A stretch of 64,000 bases of DNA, taken from Citricoccus alkalitolerans. GTDB lineage: Bacteria; Actinomycetota; Actinomycetes; Actinomycetales; Micrococcaceae. Numbering within the stretch: the first letter of the stretch is position 1; every line of letters starts with the position of its first letter. The translations under genes and the position numbers were made by a program. The DNA lies in assembly GCF_039528175.1 (NCBI RefSeq), contig NZ_BAAALH010000003.1, positions 1-64,000 on the forward strand, written 5' to 3'. The notes beneath the pieces were generated by a model. That model searched no databases. It saw nothing but the letters and a program-made list of their open reading frames with translations, and was not told the origin of the DNA. This document shows, piece after piece, positions 8,209 to 17,489 of the stretch.

Positions 8209-8597
8209 CCGTGGACTTCGGCAGCACCGACGATCAAGCCACCGAGACTCCCGAGACGGCCGAGGAAGAGCGGCCCCTGTGCTTTCCCAACGCCGGAGCC
8301 TGGGTCGAGGGCTGGCTGCTGCCTCACTACCGGCGCAACCTCACCACCCGTCGTTGGGACCCCCAGTGGTGGAGGTATGAGGAAGTCGGCACCGTCCTAG
8401 AAGCACTCTGGGAGTCCTGGGAGCAAGTGCGGTGGGGCGACGCCATGGCCTCCGCCGCCTGGTTCCGGGACTACCTCTGGCCCATCATGGATCGGATAAC
8501 CGACCCTGACGGTCCTTTCTGGGACTACGACCCGCCCCGGTCCACCGACGTCCCTGCACAGTGGGAGGTCGCCCCCACGCCCCCAGGATGGTTTTAA
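8205..8597 (+). CDS. DUF4913 domain protein
   Basis: 130 residues, overlapping the previous stop by four bases (ATGA). The family pattern is clear: NAGAWVEGWLLPHYRRN, then WDPQWWRYEEVGTVLEALWESWE and AAWFRDYLWPIMDRITDPDG. DUF4913 proteins occur widely on actinobacterial plasmids and integrative elements near mobilisation genes; their function is unknown. It is the last gene of the rightward mobilisation operon. Confidence 0.8.
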   Translation: MTVDFGSTDDQATETPETAEEERPLCFPNAGAWVEGWLLPHYRRNLTTRRWDPQWWRYEEVGTVLEALWESWEQVRWGDAMASAAWFRDYLWPIMDRITDPDGPFWDYDPPRSTDVPAQWEVAPTPPGWF

Positions 8598-8747
8598 AAG
8601 CAGGCTCGTCGTGAGCAAACGGGCAATAAAGGGGTCTTCGAGTACCTGATAGACAATTTGATATGGCGGACGACGGAGTGCATTCGGACGAGGCAGAGAA
8701 GTATCGGTTGTAAATCGGCGGAGTTGGACTACCTAAGCGACAGTAGT

Positions 8748-9680
8748 TTAGTCGTTTCCGTACTCTTGTTCTTCAAGTTTATAGGCGAATTCAGAATCCT
8801 CGACTTCAAACCATGGATCAAGCTCGGTGGCTTCTATGAGTTCGTAGCTATCCAGTTCGAACTGACAGGCAGGGCAGAAGAGGTGGTCAGCGATGACGTC
8901 GCCCAGGGCGGTCCCGTGAAATTCGCTGGTTTGCTCATCGAGGGGAAGCCAGAAACCATCCTCGATGCGGATGTTCTCAACTTGTTCACCCTCGAGCATT
9001 GCCTGACCTCCGCAAGCGGGACAGGTAGTCGGGCCGCTGTACTGCAAGTCCCACCGCTTTTGATCGAACGTCTTCCAAGACTTAAGCGTGCGGGTTGAGA
9101 TTTCCCCACTTCGTTCTTGTTGGTGGCGCACTCTCGCTCTATTTAGTAGAGACTCCACTCGCTCTTCGATGTACTTCTTGTTTTTCTCCAACTGTTCCTC
9201 GACGCCTCTAACTCGGCTGGTGCCGACTAAGTCCTCGAGAGTGCGGTCCTGGGCTGATACGAGGATGCTGGCGAGGCTCCAATACTCGGGCCACCAAAGG
9301 CGAGGAGGAATCGCTGTACCCATCCCTCCAGAATGGAGGTATTCGTTCCGGTTTCGAGCGATTCGTTGCGCCTTGTAGTTGTCGAAAGGACCGAATGCCC
9401 GAGAACAGCGCATAAATACGGTCTTAGCCCCGACGGTCAAGAACGTGCCCTCTGACTCAACTAGGCCTACTGACGCCAACAGGTGCTTCCCCTCAGAGTT
9501 CGGCTCAGCGATAAGAACGGGCGAGACCTTGGCCAGTGCAGCCTTGCCGAGAAGTTCCAATGCCAAGCTCGCCCACAAGGTCCTCTCGTCGAAGGGTCGC
9601 TCAAAGGAATCGTCCATCGCTCGGTTAAGAAAGAGCTTGGCTTTCAACCAGAGGGCCTGATGGTCGTATGCCGGTATCAC
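8748..9680 (-). CDS. HEPN-like protein with C-terminal zinc ribbon
   Basis: 310 residues starting at GTG 9680, overlapping the upstream stop by four bases (GTGA). The N-terminal about 130 residues look like an alpha-helical HEPN domain (RTLWASLALELLGKAALAKV), and R111-NEYL-H116 gives the R-x4-H motif of HEPN ribonucleases. A coiled stretch (EEQLEKNKKYIEERVESLLN) leads to a zinc ribbon with C220-P-A-C223 and C269-P-A-C272. The tail is acidic. HEPN proteins often act as RNases in defence or toxin systems. Pairing with a 2-oxoglutarate oxygenase-like protein is not an arrangement I recognise. Lower GC than the flanking conjugation genes suggests acquisition. Confidence 0.7.
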   Translation of the reverse strand: MIPAYDHQALWLKAKLFLNRAMDDSFERPFDERTLWASLALELLGKAALAKVSPVLIAEPNSEGKHLLASVGLVESEGTFLTVGAKTVFMRCSRAFGPFDNYKAQRIARNRNEYLHSGGMGTAIPPRLWWPEYWSLASILVSAQDRTLEDLVGTSRVRGVEEQLEKNKKYIEERVESLLNRARVRHQQERSGEISTRTLKSWKTFDQKRWDLQYSGPTTCPACGGQAMLEGEQVENIRIEDGFWLPLDEQTSEFHGTALGDVIADHLFCPACQFELDSYELIEATELDPWFEVEDSEFAYKLEEQEYGND

Positions 9681-10354
9681 GTGTCACTCGTACGGTATGA
9701 GAGGCGGTCCAGCCGTCGCTCGTCGTCTCCCGCGGACACAGCTGCTCTTCCGTGGAGTACTTGTCGATTATCAATTAGGAGCACGAGCTGCGGCGCGGAC
9801 CATTCGAAAGCATGTGCGTTATCGCTCGCGCAACTGAGGTAGTCATAGGCGCGCTTTGCTCGGCTATCGGACGGCTGCATGATCGTTGGATCGAACCTTA
9901 GGGATCCCCGTTCCGTCTCGTCATCCCAAGCGGTGGCAAGAAATTGACCCTTGCCGGTGTCAACGACGAAGATCCCGTGGGCAAGATCCTCCCAGGGGGC
10001 TAAGGGCGGCCTTGCGGATGTGGCTTGCGGAAGGTTCCACAACAGGGTGGGCGTGATGGCTGGCTCTGAGCTGGTCAGAATGACGACGTCTGGTGGATCC
10101 AAAAGATGAGACCCATCCACGTGGAGAGGCTGGGAGCCGAGCCCATGTACCGCACTTAGCGATCGTTGATGGGCTTCGGACTTTTCTTTTGGCCGCAGCA
10201 CTGAGTGACCGTTTTCACCTGAACGGCCCGCTACCGTTTTCCACTCAAGTGAAAGGCACTGGTTCTGGACTTCCGCCAGGCTTCCCTGTCCAGAGGCCCA
10301 GCCGTGCTCCCGCGCTTCGGCCCACATTTCGCTGATCTTCATAATCAATCCCAT
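9677..10354 (-). CDS. TauD/TfdA-like 2-oxoglutarate/Fe(II) oxygenase-like protein
   Basis: 225 residues. The facial triad looks intact: H78-V-D80 in QPLHVDGSHLLDPPDVVIL and H201 in LIDNRQVLHGR, with a following Arg (R214 or R217) placed to bind 2-oxoglutarate. Such enzymes hydroxylate or demethylate small molecules, nucleic acids or proteins. At 225 residues it is shorter than typical TauD (about 280). Start is ATG 10354 or ATG 10342, both with weak ribosome sites. It follows the VirD4-like gene by 61 bp on the same strand and overlaps the HEPN gene, so it may be the penultimate gene of the T4SS operon. Substrate unknown. Confidence 0.72.
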   Translation of the reverse strand: MGLIMKISEMWAEAREHGWASGQGSLAEVQNQCLSLEWKTVAGRSGENGHSVLRPKEKSEAHQRSLSAVHGLGSQPLHVDGSHLLDPPDVVILTSSEPAITPTLLWNLPQATSARPPLAPWEDLAHGIFVVDTGKGQFLATAWDDETERGSLRFDPTIMQPSDSRAKRAYDYLSCASDNAHAFEWSAPQLVLLIDNRQVLHGRAAVSAGDDERRLDRLSYRTSDT

Positions 10355-10415
10355 TATGGCCGATGTAAGGTCCGAAGACGGTTGATGTCGAACCTCATAG
10401 CGGAATGTGCAGGCC

Positions 10416-12146
10416 CTAACTGGCGGGTTGATTGGCTGCGCGCCGTTCGTAGTAGTCCTTCGAGGCCGTCACGTCGTTGCCGTAGGGCTGGGTGGAATAG
10501 TGCTGGAGCTCGACCAGGGCCGGGGGCAGCCCGGAGGTGGACAGCACCGCGCGGCCGCGGGGTAAGGCGGCGAGGTCGTTGACGTCCAGGAGGCGTTCGC
10601 GCTGGATGGCGGTGGACACTGAGCGTCCACCCTTCTGCGTGGAGGACGTGCGGCGGATGACGTCGTGATCGCCGATGAGCTGGGACAGGAACGGCAGGAA
10701 CGACGAGTCCGAGAGTCCGGAGCCGGCGACCCGGATGTTGGCGGCGGACCAGAGCTTTTTCATGCCCTTTTCCCCGAAGGCTTCCAATCCCTGATCCCAG
10801 CCCTGGAAGAAGGAGGACAGCACGATTCCGCGGGATCCGTAGTGGGAGTACACGTCGGGTAGTTGGCGCCAGCGCACCACGTTGGCAACCTCATCGAGCA
10901 CGCCTGTCATCGGCGGGGAGAGCCGGCCTCCGGGCTGGAGTGCGGCAATCTCTTCGGCCTCGGTCAGTACTGCCACGGCCAGAGCGCCGGCGATGGCGCG
11001 GGTGGAGCCTGCGCCCTCCTTAGAGATCAGGTACAGGGTGTCGGTAGAGGATGCGAACCGTTTGGGGTCGAACTCGGCTCGGCCGAGCTGGCCGGTATCG
11101 CGTACCCAGGGGACGACCCGGTCGTAGGAGAGCACGTTGACCCAGGGGCGCATGGTCCCGTAGACCCCGTCGCGCTGCTTGGGAGTGAGCTGCTGGATCT
11201 TGCCCAGCGAGGCGGCCACTGCTGTGTGTCCGTGCTCGAGCAGGAGGTCTCGGGGGGCCTTGTCGTCGGGGTTCTGGGCCCAGAGGTGCACGTCTGTGAT
11301 GGGCCGGCCCCCGATGGCGGCGGCGTAGAACATCATCGACAGCAGACGGCGGCCGTCGGATTCGAAGTAGGCGTCTTGGGTGGAGCCGGCTGAGGTGGCG
11401 GAGGTGACGAAGATGTCCGCGAGCATTTCGGCCCGCTCCATTCCGGTGACGAAGGACAGCGGGTTCCACCACCAGGTGGGTTCTTCGCCGATGATGCCTT
11501 GGACGTCGTGGACCCAGACGACCCCGGTCCGGGACCGGGGCCCGCGGGTCATGTCCACGAGGTCACGCTTGTTCGAGGTTGCCACCACAGGCCCCTGGGT
11601 TTCCAGGATCTGTGGGACGCACACACTGGTGGTCTTGCCTGCGCGGGGTCCCATGAGCCAGATCTGAACCCACTCCCACGAGGCGAAGAGTCGTTTGCCG
11701 TTGTTGACCAGCTTGGCCAGCGGCACCCCCGGCCCAGCGGACGTGGCGCGGAGCCGTTCAGAGTCCTTGCTTATGGTGGGTTCGTTGAGTGCGTCGAACT
11801 CCTTGGCCTTGGCCATCTGGGAGGCCAGGTGGTCGATCCTGGACCCGTTCTTCTGGCCCCGGCGCACCACGACCAGGAAGGCGGCCGCTACGACCAACAA
11901 CACGGCTACCCCGGCGGCAAACACGATGAGCTGCCAGGCCCCGACCGGGATGTGGCCGGTGGCTTGGGAGATGAGGACGTCAAGTGGGCCGCCAGAGGTG
12001 CCGCCGATAGTGGGGTCGATCCAGGCGCCGAAGACCCAGAGGCCGAGAGCTCCGATGCCGAGAGTGAGGAGGCCGGCGGCCAGTACCCAGCCGGTCTCAG
12101 ACGAGGCCGGCTGGGTGCGCCTGCCGGGGCGGGGGTCGGCGAGCAT
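10416..12146 (-). CDS. VirD4/TraG-like type IV coupling protein
   Basis: 576 residues from ATG 12146, which shares one base with the VirB4-like stop (TGATG). Two N-terminal membrane helices at about 20-40 and 70-95, then the P-loop GPRAGKTTSVCVP at 166-178; the usual first glycine position of the Walker A motif is Met, a variant frequent in actinobacterial TraG proteins. A Walker B-like TGVLDEVANV and the QGWDQ...FGEKG region follow. It should couple the relaxosome to the secretion channel by ATP hydrolysis at the inner face of the membrane. A longer upstream start is excluded because it would lie inside the VirB4 gene. Confidence 0.9.
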   Translation of the reverse strand: MLADPRPGRRTQPASSETGWVLAAGLLTLGIGALGLWVFGAWIDPTIGGTSGGPLDVLISQATGHIPVGAWQLIVFAAGVAVLLVVAAAFLVVVRRGQKNGSRIDHLASQMAKAKEFDALNEPTISKDSERLRATSAGPGVPLAKLVNNGKRLFASWEWVQIWLMGPRAGKTTSVCVPQILETQGPVVATSNKRDLVDMTRGPRSRTGVVWVHDVQGIIGEEPTWWWNPLSFVTGMERAEMLADIFVTSATSAGSTQDAYFESDGRRLLSMMFYAAAIGGRPITDVHLWAQNPDDKAPRDLLLEHGHTAVAASLGKIQQLTPKQRDGVYGTMRPWVNVLSYDRVVPWVRDTGQLGRAEFDPKRFASSTDTLYLISKEGAGSTRAIAGALAVAVLTEAEEIAALQPGGRLSPPMTGVLDEVANVVRWRQLPDVYSHYGSRGIVLSSFFQGWDQGLEAFGEKGMKKLWSAANIRVAGSGLSDSSFLPFLSQLIGDHDVIRRTSSTQKGGRSVSTAIQRERLLDVNDLAALPRGRAVLSTSGLPPALVELQHYSTQPYGNDVTASKDYYERRAANQPAS

Positions 12147-13741
12147 CACTGCACCATGTCCCAGTCGCGGTTGGTGTTGGTGTTGTCGATCTCCAGGTCG
12201 GTCAGCTGCACGTGCATTGGTACTCCTGCCTCCTTGCCGGTCTTGAGTAGGAAGTTTCCGGCCCCTGGGCGCAATCCTGCCCGACCGGTCCATTGGTCCA
12301 CGGGTGCTTCGGCGATCCAGTCCGAGAGTTGGGACACCTCGGCGCGGGAGAGGTTGAAGACTTCGCGCAGGTTGCCCATCTCGCCTTCGGCGAGCCCGCC
12401 GAGGAACACCATCGCGGAGCGTTCCACGAATCCCCACGCGGTGGCGGTCAAATGCGGTTCGGCGAGTTTGAGGTCGTTCATGGTGTGGGTGACCATCACT
12501 TGGGCCATCATCCGGCCACGGTTTAGACGCGTGATGGAGTCGATGAAGTGCACCATGTCGGCTGAGGCTCGCAGGATCCGCCACAGCTCGTCCATCACCA
12601 GTAAGTAGGTTTTCCTCCGCCGTCCCTCGTCGGCCGCCAAATAGGCTTCCGCGCTGACGGTGGCTGAGCCGAGGTTCCAGCACAGGGACTGCACGGCGGC
12701 CATGAGCACGTGGTCGTTCTCGTTGACTCCGGAAATGTCGAACACGGCGGGGCGGCCGACCTCGATGTGTTCGGAGGTCGGTTCGGAGAACATCGTCCCG
12801 TACATCCCCGACGGACCCAGAGAAATCAATGCGTCCAGGACCTCGCGGACGCGCAGGTCATATTCGGTGTCATTGTCGTTGGTCAGGGTCACCGCCCGCA
12901 GTGTTTGCGGCCGGGCGCTGATGTGCGCGATGACCTCGCCCAACAGCGGAGGGGTAGTAAGCTCCGGGTCCAGGTCGGACAGGCTTGTGGCGATCACCGA
13001 TCGTTCATGCGGGGCTAGCTCGCGGCCCAGCATCATGCCCACGACGCCAGCGATCAGGGACCGCCGCCGGGAGGCCATTTCCTCCAGCGCTTTGCCCCGT
13101 TCCCTGGCATCCTGAATGCTGGTCAGTCGTCCCACGATGGGGCCCAGGTCCATCGGGTTGATGTGTCCCTGGCCCGGGGAGAAGCGGATGACCTGACCAC
13201 CGAGGTCGCGGATGGTATGCACGTAGTCCGGGCGGGTATCGGCCAGTACCATCGGGATGACGCCCCAGTCCGCCAGCACAGTGATCCACCGGTGCACCAT
13301 GGAGGTCTTTCCCAGCCCGGGCTGCCCAAGGATGAACGCTGAAGGGTTGGAGATAACCCCGGCCCGAAACCAAGAGACAGGGTCGGCGCATACGAGGGAG
13401 CGTCGGCGCAGGTGATAGCCCAACGGGGCGCCGATGACCGGCAACCCAGCCCCGGCCGAGAACGGGTAGAACCCGCACACCTGCACGGTGGTTCCCTGCA
13501 GCTCGAAGGGGGCCTCGATGACGTCCACCGGTCCGCCGCCGGCCCGGCTCCAGCCGCGCGGGCCGGGCCGGTGCCGGGAGACCTCCCGGGCCTGACGCCA
13601 GCGTTCGGTGAGCCTGGGACGGGACTGGCGTGCGGCGCGCTGGCGTTTGGCATCCTCGCGCTTGAGCCGGGCCAGGTCCTTCTTGGACAACGTCAGCGCG
13701 GTTCCGGGGAGCGTATCCGGGAGTGTCTGGAGGTCGGTCAT
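12146..13741 (-). CDS. VirB4-like conjugation ATPase
   Basis: 531 residues, soluble. Walker A GQPGLGKTS at 139-147, a VirB4/HerA core (VLADTRPDYVHTIRDLGGQV), Walker B YLLVMDELWRIL near 390-400, and a Gln/His motif AQVMVTHTMNDL after it. VirB4 ATPases energise assembly of the channel and pilus. The start ATG shares one base with the SCO6880 stop, and the stop overlaps the VirD4-like start, so these three genes are translationally coupled. The N-terminal 70 residues are strongly basic. Confidence 0.9.
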   Translation of the reverse strand: MTDLQTLPDTLPGTALTLSKKDLARLKREDAKRQRAARQSRPRLTERWRQAREVSRHRPGPRGWSRAGGGPVDVIEAPFELQGTTVQVCGFYPFSAGAGLPVIGAPLGYHLRRRSLVCADPVSWFRAGVISNPSAFILGQPGLGKTSMVHRWITVLADWGVIPMVLADTRPDYVHTIRDLGGQVIRFSPGQGHINPMDLGPIVGRLTSIQDARERGKALEEMASRRRSLIAGVVGMMLGRELAPHERSVIATSLSDLDPELTTPPLLGEVIAHISARPQTLRAVTLTNDNDTEYDLRVREVLDALISLGPSGMYGTMFSEPTSEHIEVGRPAVFDISGVNENDHVLMAAVQSLCWNLGSATVSAEAYLAADEGRRRKTYLLVMDELWRILRASADMVHFIDSITRLNRGRMMAQVMVTHTMNDLKLAEPHLTATAWGFVERSAMVFLGGLAEGEMGNLREVFNLSRAEVSQLSDWIAEAPVDQWTGRAGLRPGAGNFLLKTGKEAGVPMHVQLTDLEIDNTNTNRDWDMVQ

Positions 13742-15258
13742 CAGAAGAACTCCCTCAGGGTGTCGGGGATGAGCATGTGATCGGGCAGTACCAACCCCAG
13801 GGGCAGGCCTGCCTGGAAGGTCACGGCCTGGTTAGCCAGGGCGGGACGGATCCGCAACCGGGCCGGACCCAGCAACCCGGGGATGCGCTTGTCCCAGACC
13901 TTCAAGTCCTCCTCCGAGGTGCCGGTAATGGTGATGACCAAACCGAAGCGGGTCAACCCGGCACCTTGGGCTTCCTCGGAGGCAGTCTTGGCTGCGGCAG
14001 CCTGTCGCAGGGCAGCGCGGGCATTACGGCGGGTCTGAGATCCGGCGAAGGCCGCGTCATTCTGTTCTTGCTGCACTAAGGCGGTGGTCCGTTCGGCCGC
14101 GATGGGCCGGTAGAGCAAGGTGACGCGCTTGCGCAGCAGCCCCGGAGAGGGCTCCAACACCCGCTTCAGAGAGCTAGACGTGAAGTGTCCTTCCGGGCCC
14201 TTGTACATCGTCCAGGACTTCGAGACCGCCCGGTCGTGGCGGTAGTGCTCAAAGGAGTCCTGGGCGAACGAGGGTCCGGCATCCTCCCACTGAAGGTCGG
14301 TACCGCCCTCGGCCTGCATTTGCTCCACCAGGGAGGCCACCGTCGGGTCATAGGCCACGCGCGTGAAGTCCGTGATCTGCTGCGCGGTACACGCCCGCAC
14401 CGCCCCGGCCCCGGTGCCCTGCAGACCTCCGACAAGCCCGGGCAGGCGGGTGCCGATCTCCTCAGCCATCTCCGCCCAGCCGCGGTCGCCGGTCTTGCCA
14501 TCGTGACGGCGACCGTCGAAGGTCACACTCACGCGGGCCACCAACTGCGGGGCCCCGCCCTGGAAAGTTTCCCCGATGCGGTCGGTGACCGCACGGGCGT
14601 AGTCCGGGGACAAATCGGTGCGGTTGGTCTGAAGCAGATTTGCCAGACGCAGCCCGGAGTCCGGGGAGGACTCAATGGTCACCGAGGCCCCGCGGATGCC
14701 CTCGTCCAGGCCTCGCTGGGTCAGCCAGGAACCCCACACGGCCACCCGATGATCGATCTGCTCTTGGTCCACCAGAGAGTCCCCGTCGGGGTGAGTCTCG
14801 ATGACGACGGAGTAGTTATACACCCCGGCCCCGGCGACCCGGATCAGCCCGAAGGCGTTGCCATAGGAATCGGTGAACTCGCCCAGTTCAGACTTAGCCA
14901 TCACCCCGGGCAGGCGAGTGGCCCCGTCGGGGGTGCCCTTACCGGTCGGACCGGCCAGGTACACGTCGCGGCCAGATTTCTCTTTGATGCGCTGTGCCAG
15001 TCGCAAGGCGATCCTTCCGTAGATACTGCGTCCGTCCCGCTTGGTCACCTTCAGCAGCAGCACCGCCACCGTGACGGCCATGACGAGGGCGAAGGCGATG
15101 TACCAGCGGCCCGTGGCCATGAACAAGATGCTCAGCAACACCACCGGGATCAGAGACAGACTCACGCCCATCGATAGTCCGCCCAGCCCGGAGCGGCGGG
15201 GCACGCTGAGGTTGCCGAACACCTGTGGCTCGATCCGGACAGGCTCGGTCGTGCTCAT
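13741..15258 (-). CDS. SCO6880-family T4SS protein
   Basis: 505 residues. Opens EPVRIEPQVFGNLSVPRRSGLGGLS, followed by two adjacent membrane helices at about 28-70 (LSLIPVVLLSILFMATGRWYIAFALVMAVTVAVLLL) and a large cytoplasmic region ending DHMLIPDTLREFF. This matches the SCO6880 family, a conserved component of actinobacterial conjugation loci thought to take the place of VirB3 and possibly part of VirB4. It lies between the VirB6-like and VirB4-like genes with four-base and one-base overlaps. Confidence 0.85.
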   Translation of the reverse strand: MSTTEPVRIEPQVFGNLSVPRRSGLGGLSMGVSLSLIPVVLLSILFMATGRWYIAFALVMAVTVAVLLLKVTKRDGRSIYGRIALRLAQRIKEKSGRDVYLAGPTGKGTPDGATRLPGVMAKSELGEFTDSYGNAFGLIRVAGAGVYNYSVVIETHPDGDSLVDQEQIDHRVAVWGSWLTQRGLDEGIRGASVTIESSPDSGLRLANLLQTNRTDLSPDYARAVTDRIGETFQGGAPQLVARVSVTFDGRRHDGKTGDRGWAEMAEEIGTRLPGLVGGLQGTGAGAVRACTAQQITDFTRVAYDPTVASLVEQMQAEGGTDLQWEDAGPSFAQDSFEHYRHDRAVSKSWTMYKGPEGHFTSSSLKRVLEPSPGLLRKRVTLLYRPIAAERTTALVQQEQNDAAFAGSQTRRNARAALRQAAAAKTASEEAQGAGLTRFGLVITITGTSEEDLKVWDKRIPGLLGPARLRIRPALANQAVTFQAGLPLGLVLPDHMLIPDTLREFF

Positions 15259-16727
15259 GCTCGGTCTCCTTCATCGTCCAAGGCCCGGTCGACCCGGACG
15301 CCCTCGGCGGCTTGCGCCCCGGCATGACTGGCTTGGGTGTACCGGTTGATAGCCTCAGCCCACCGGCCAGACCCGGAGGGCCCGCCCGCGGCGGTTCCAG
15401 CCGAGCCACCGGCAGCCTGAGTTCCGCTGGCAGTCGATGCGGTCTCGGCCCGGCCCCCGGTGCTCGTCTCAGCGCCGGAGGCTGCCCCGGCCGCAGACGT
15501 CGAAGACGACGTACCCGAGGCGGATCCCCCCGCAGCGGACCTGGTCGATGCCGCTGCCTCGGTGCTGTTCCCGGAAGAGGCGCCACCCGGGGCCCCGCCG
15601 CTGGCCGACGGGCTTCCATCTGATCCCCCGGCGGTGGTCTCGGTGGTGGAGGGCGCTCCCCCGGCAGGTCCGGCTCCGGACGAAGTCGGACCGCCGTCCG
15701 GATTGCCCCCACCAGGGACAGGCCCGGAGGCGCCGGCCGGTCCGGCACCGGGATTGACACCACTGGCCATCATTGCTCCGGCGCCGCCCCGGGCGGCTGT
15801 TGCTCCAGCTCCCAGGCCCCCGGCCAGCACGGCCGCCCCAGCGGCGACCCCTGCGGCCCCGGACAGGGCGGCTCCGCCGGAGAAACCGCCAGAACCGGCA
15901 GCGGCGGCCGGGACGATGAACTTGATCAACATTGGTAGGGCTAGGCCGGTCAGACCGAGGACCAACAATCCAGTGACAGCCGACGCCATCCCGACACCGA
16001 GGTCGGAAGCCTGGGACAGGTCGGTGTCGTCGATCATCATCCGGAAGCCCAGAGCATAGATCCCTCCGGCGATCGGCTTGAACAGCAGCAGGGCAAGCAG
16101 CCAGCCGTTGGCCTTGCGCCAAGCCTGGTTGCCAGTCTCTGTCCCGGAGGCGGCCGCCAGTAAGGCAATGAAGGCCATGAGGATCACCAGCATCAGGTTC
16201 CGGAAGATCATGAACATGAAGTTCACGAGCGCTCCGAGCAGCATCAACAAGTACATGACAAACCCCACCGCGGTGTTCCCTGCCAAGACAGTGGTGGAGG
16301 GGATGAACATGTCCATTGAGGTGTTGCCCTCCGTGGAGCGGTCCAGCAGCCACCGGGCTGTCTCGTCTCCGGCGGTCAGCAGGATCGGCACGGCGGCCAT
16401 GTAGACCCCCGTGGCCAGCACGAGGTTCACGATCGGCTTGGCCAGGTTCAGTGCCCCGGAACGGACGTCCTCGGTCATCACCAACCGCACCAGGCCGAAG
16501 AGGAAGCCGATCACGGCGAAGACCCACACGAACCAGCTCAAGTCCTGCTGAAGCAGGAGCAGTCCCACCGATTCCAGGTTCGGCGGCGGAACCTCCATCC
16601 ACCACGTGCCGATAATCTTGGCCATCTCCACAGCCCCGTCATAGAGGCCTTCGACCATATTCTCGAAGGCGTCGTTCGCGGCTTCGCCTGCGACGCAACC
16701 AAGGTCACCGAAAGTGCAACCTGCCAT
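15255..16727 (-). CDS. VirB6/TrbL-like polytopic membrane protein
   Basis: 490 residues. Residues about 60-300 hold at least six membrane helices (FVWVFAVIGFLFGLVRLVM; LVLATGVYMAAVPILL; VGFVMYLLMLLGALVNFMFM; LMLVILMAFIALLAAASG; VTGLLVLGLTGLALPMLIKF), the plan of VirB6/TrbL channel proteins. The last 170 residues are a low-complexity Ala/Gly/Ser/Pro/Thr tail, probably extracellular or disordered. It overlaps SCO6880 by four bases. The N-terminal Cys-bearing segment CTFGDLGC is not a signal peptide. Confidence 0.82.
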   Translation of the reverse strand: MAGCTFGDLGCVAGEAANDAFENMVEGLYDGAVEMAKIIGTWWMEVPPPNLESVGLLLLQQDLSWFVWVFAVIGFLFGLVRLVMTEDVRSGALNLAKPIVNLVLATGVYMAAVPILLTAGDETARWLLDRSTEGNTSMDMFIPSTTVLAGNTAVGFVMYLLMLLGALVNFMFMIFRNLMLVILMAFIALLAAASGTETGNQAWRKANGWLLALLLFKPIAGGIYALGFRMMIDDTDLSQASDLGVGMASAVTGLLVLGLTGLALPMLIKFIVPAAAAGSGGFSGGAALSGAAGVAAGAAVLAGGLGAGATAARGGAGAMMASGVNPGAGPAGASGPVPGGGNPDGGPTSSGAGPAGGAPSTTETTAGGSDGSPSASGGAPGGASSGNSTEAAASTRSAAGGSASGTSSSTSAAGAASGAETSTGGRAETASTASGTQAAGGSAGTAAGGPSGSGRWAEAINRYTQASHAGAQAAEGVRVDRALDDEGDRA

Positions 16728-16736
16728 GATGTGCGC

Positions 16737-17444
16737 CTACCGCCAGCGGACGTAACCGCTGGTGTCCTGGAGGACGGATGTCCGGGGCTGATTGCCGGCA
16801 CCTTCAAGGTCGAGGCGCCAGTCCCCGGCCTCTTCATCCCAGACCATTTCCATGACCACGGAAGCATTGGCCCCCGCTGCCGTGATCCAGTAATCAATAG
16901 TGGCGCTGTCCTCGTCGGCGGCCAGGACGCGGAAACCCTCGAAGACGGCACGCTCGTAGTCAGATGAACCCTCCCCCACGCTTTCTATGGCAGCATCTCG
17001 ACCTGGCCCGGGGACCGCGCCCTCTTCCTCTCCTGCGCTGACGGCGGCGAACAGGTTCGGGCCTGCGAAGACGGCGCCTGCGGGAGACCGTTCAAAGCAA
17101 CTCCACAAACTTCCCTCCTGCGTGGAGGGCCCGTACCGCTCGGAGGTCGGAACTAGCCACTCGTATGGATGGGTTTTCCAGACGGTGTCTGGTGCTTCGG
17201 CGGGGACGGTTTGGTCCACGTTGCTGGCTTGGCATGCGGCGACGGCCTGGGGAGGCGCAGGGGTGGCTGCCTGCTCCGTGGCCGTCGGTGTGGTGGTGTT
17301 CTCCGGTGCGGCGGTGGTGTCGCGTGGCCAGAGAACCACGCCGACGATGATGCCGACGACCAGGACCACCAGGAGTCCGCCAGCAACCCACCACCCCAGA
17401 CCGAATCCGGCCTGGGCTGAGTCGGTGTTCTTGTTCTTGGCCAT
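16737..17444 (-). CDS. Membrane-anchored extracytoplasmic conjugation protein
   Basis: 235 residues, AAGGGGG before ATG 17444. One membrane helix at about 16-40 (GLGWWVAGGLLVVLVVGIIVGVVLW), a Thr/Pro linker, and a folded outer domain (PYEWLVPTSERYGPS...FAGPNLFAAVSAGE...YDWITAAG-like strands). The plan fits an anchored assembly factor analogous to VirB8 or VirB10, but similarity is structural only. Ten bases separate it from the VirB6-like gene. Confidence 0.7.
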   Translation of the reverse strand: MAKNKNTDSAQAGFGLGWWVAGGLLVVLVVGIIVGVVLWPRDTTAAPENTTTPTATEQAATPAPPQAVAACQASNVDQTVPAEAPDTVWKTHPYEWLVPTSERYGPSTQEGSLWSCFERSPAGAVFAGPNLFAAVSAGEEEGAVPGPGRDAAIESVGEGSSDYERAVFEGFRVLAADEDSATIDYWITAAGANASVVMEMVWDEEAGDWRLDLEGAGNQPRTSVLQDTSGYVRWR

Positions 17445-17489
17445 GGTGGCCCCCTTCGCTGTGTGTCGTCGCTCGGTGTCTCGAGTGCG

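Noticed and set aside
11499..12608. 369-codon + strand ORF over the T4CP/VirB4 junction
   Set aside because: Crosses two well-supported leftward genes and has no family similarity.
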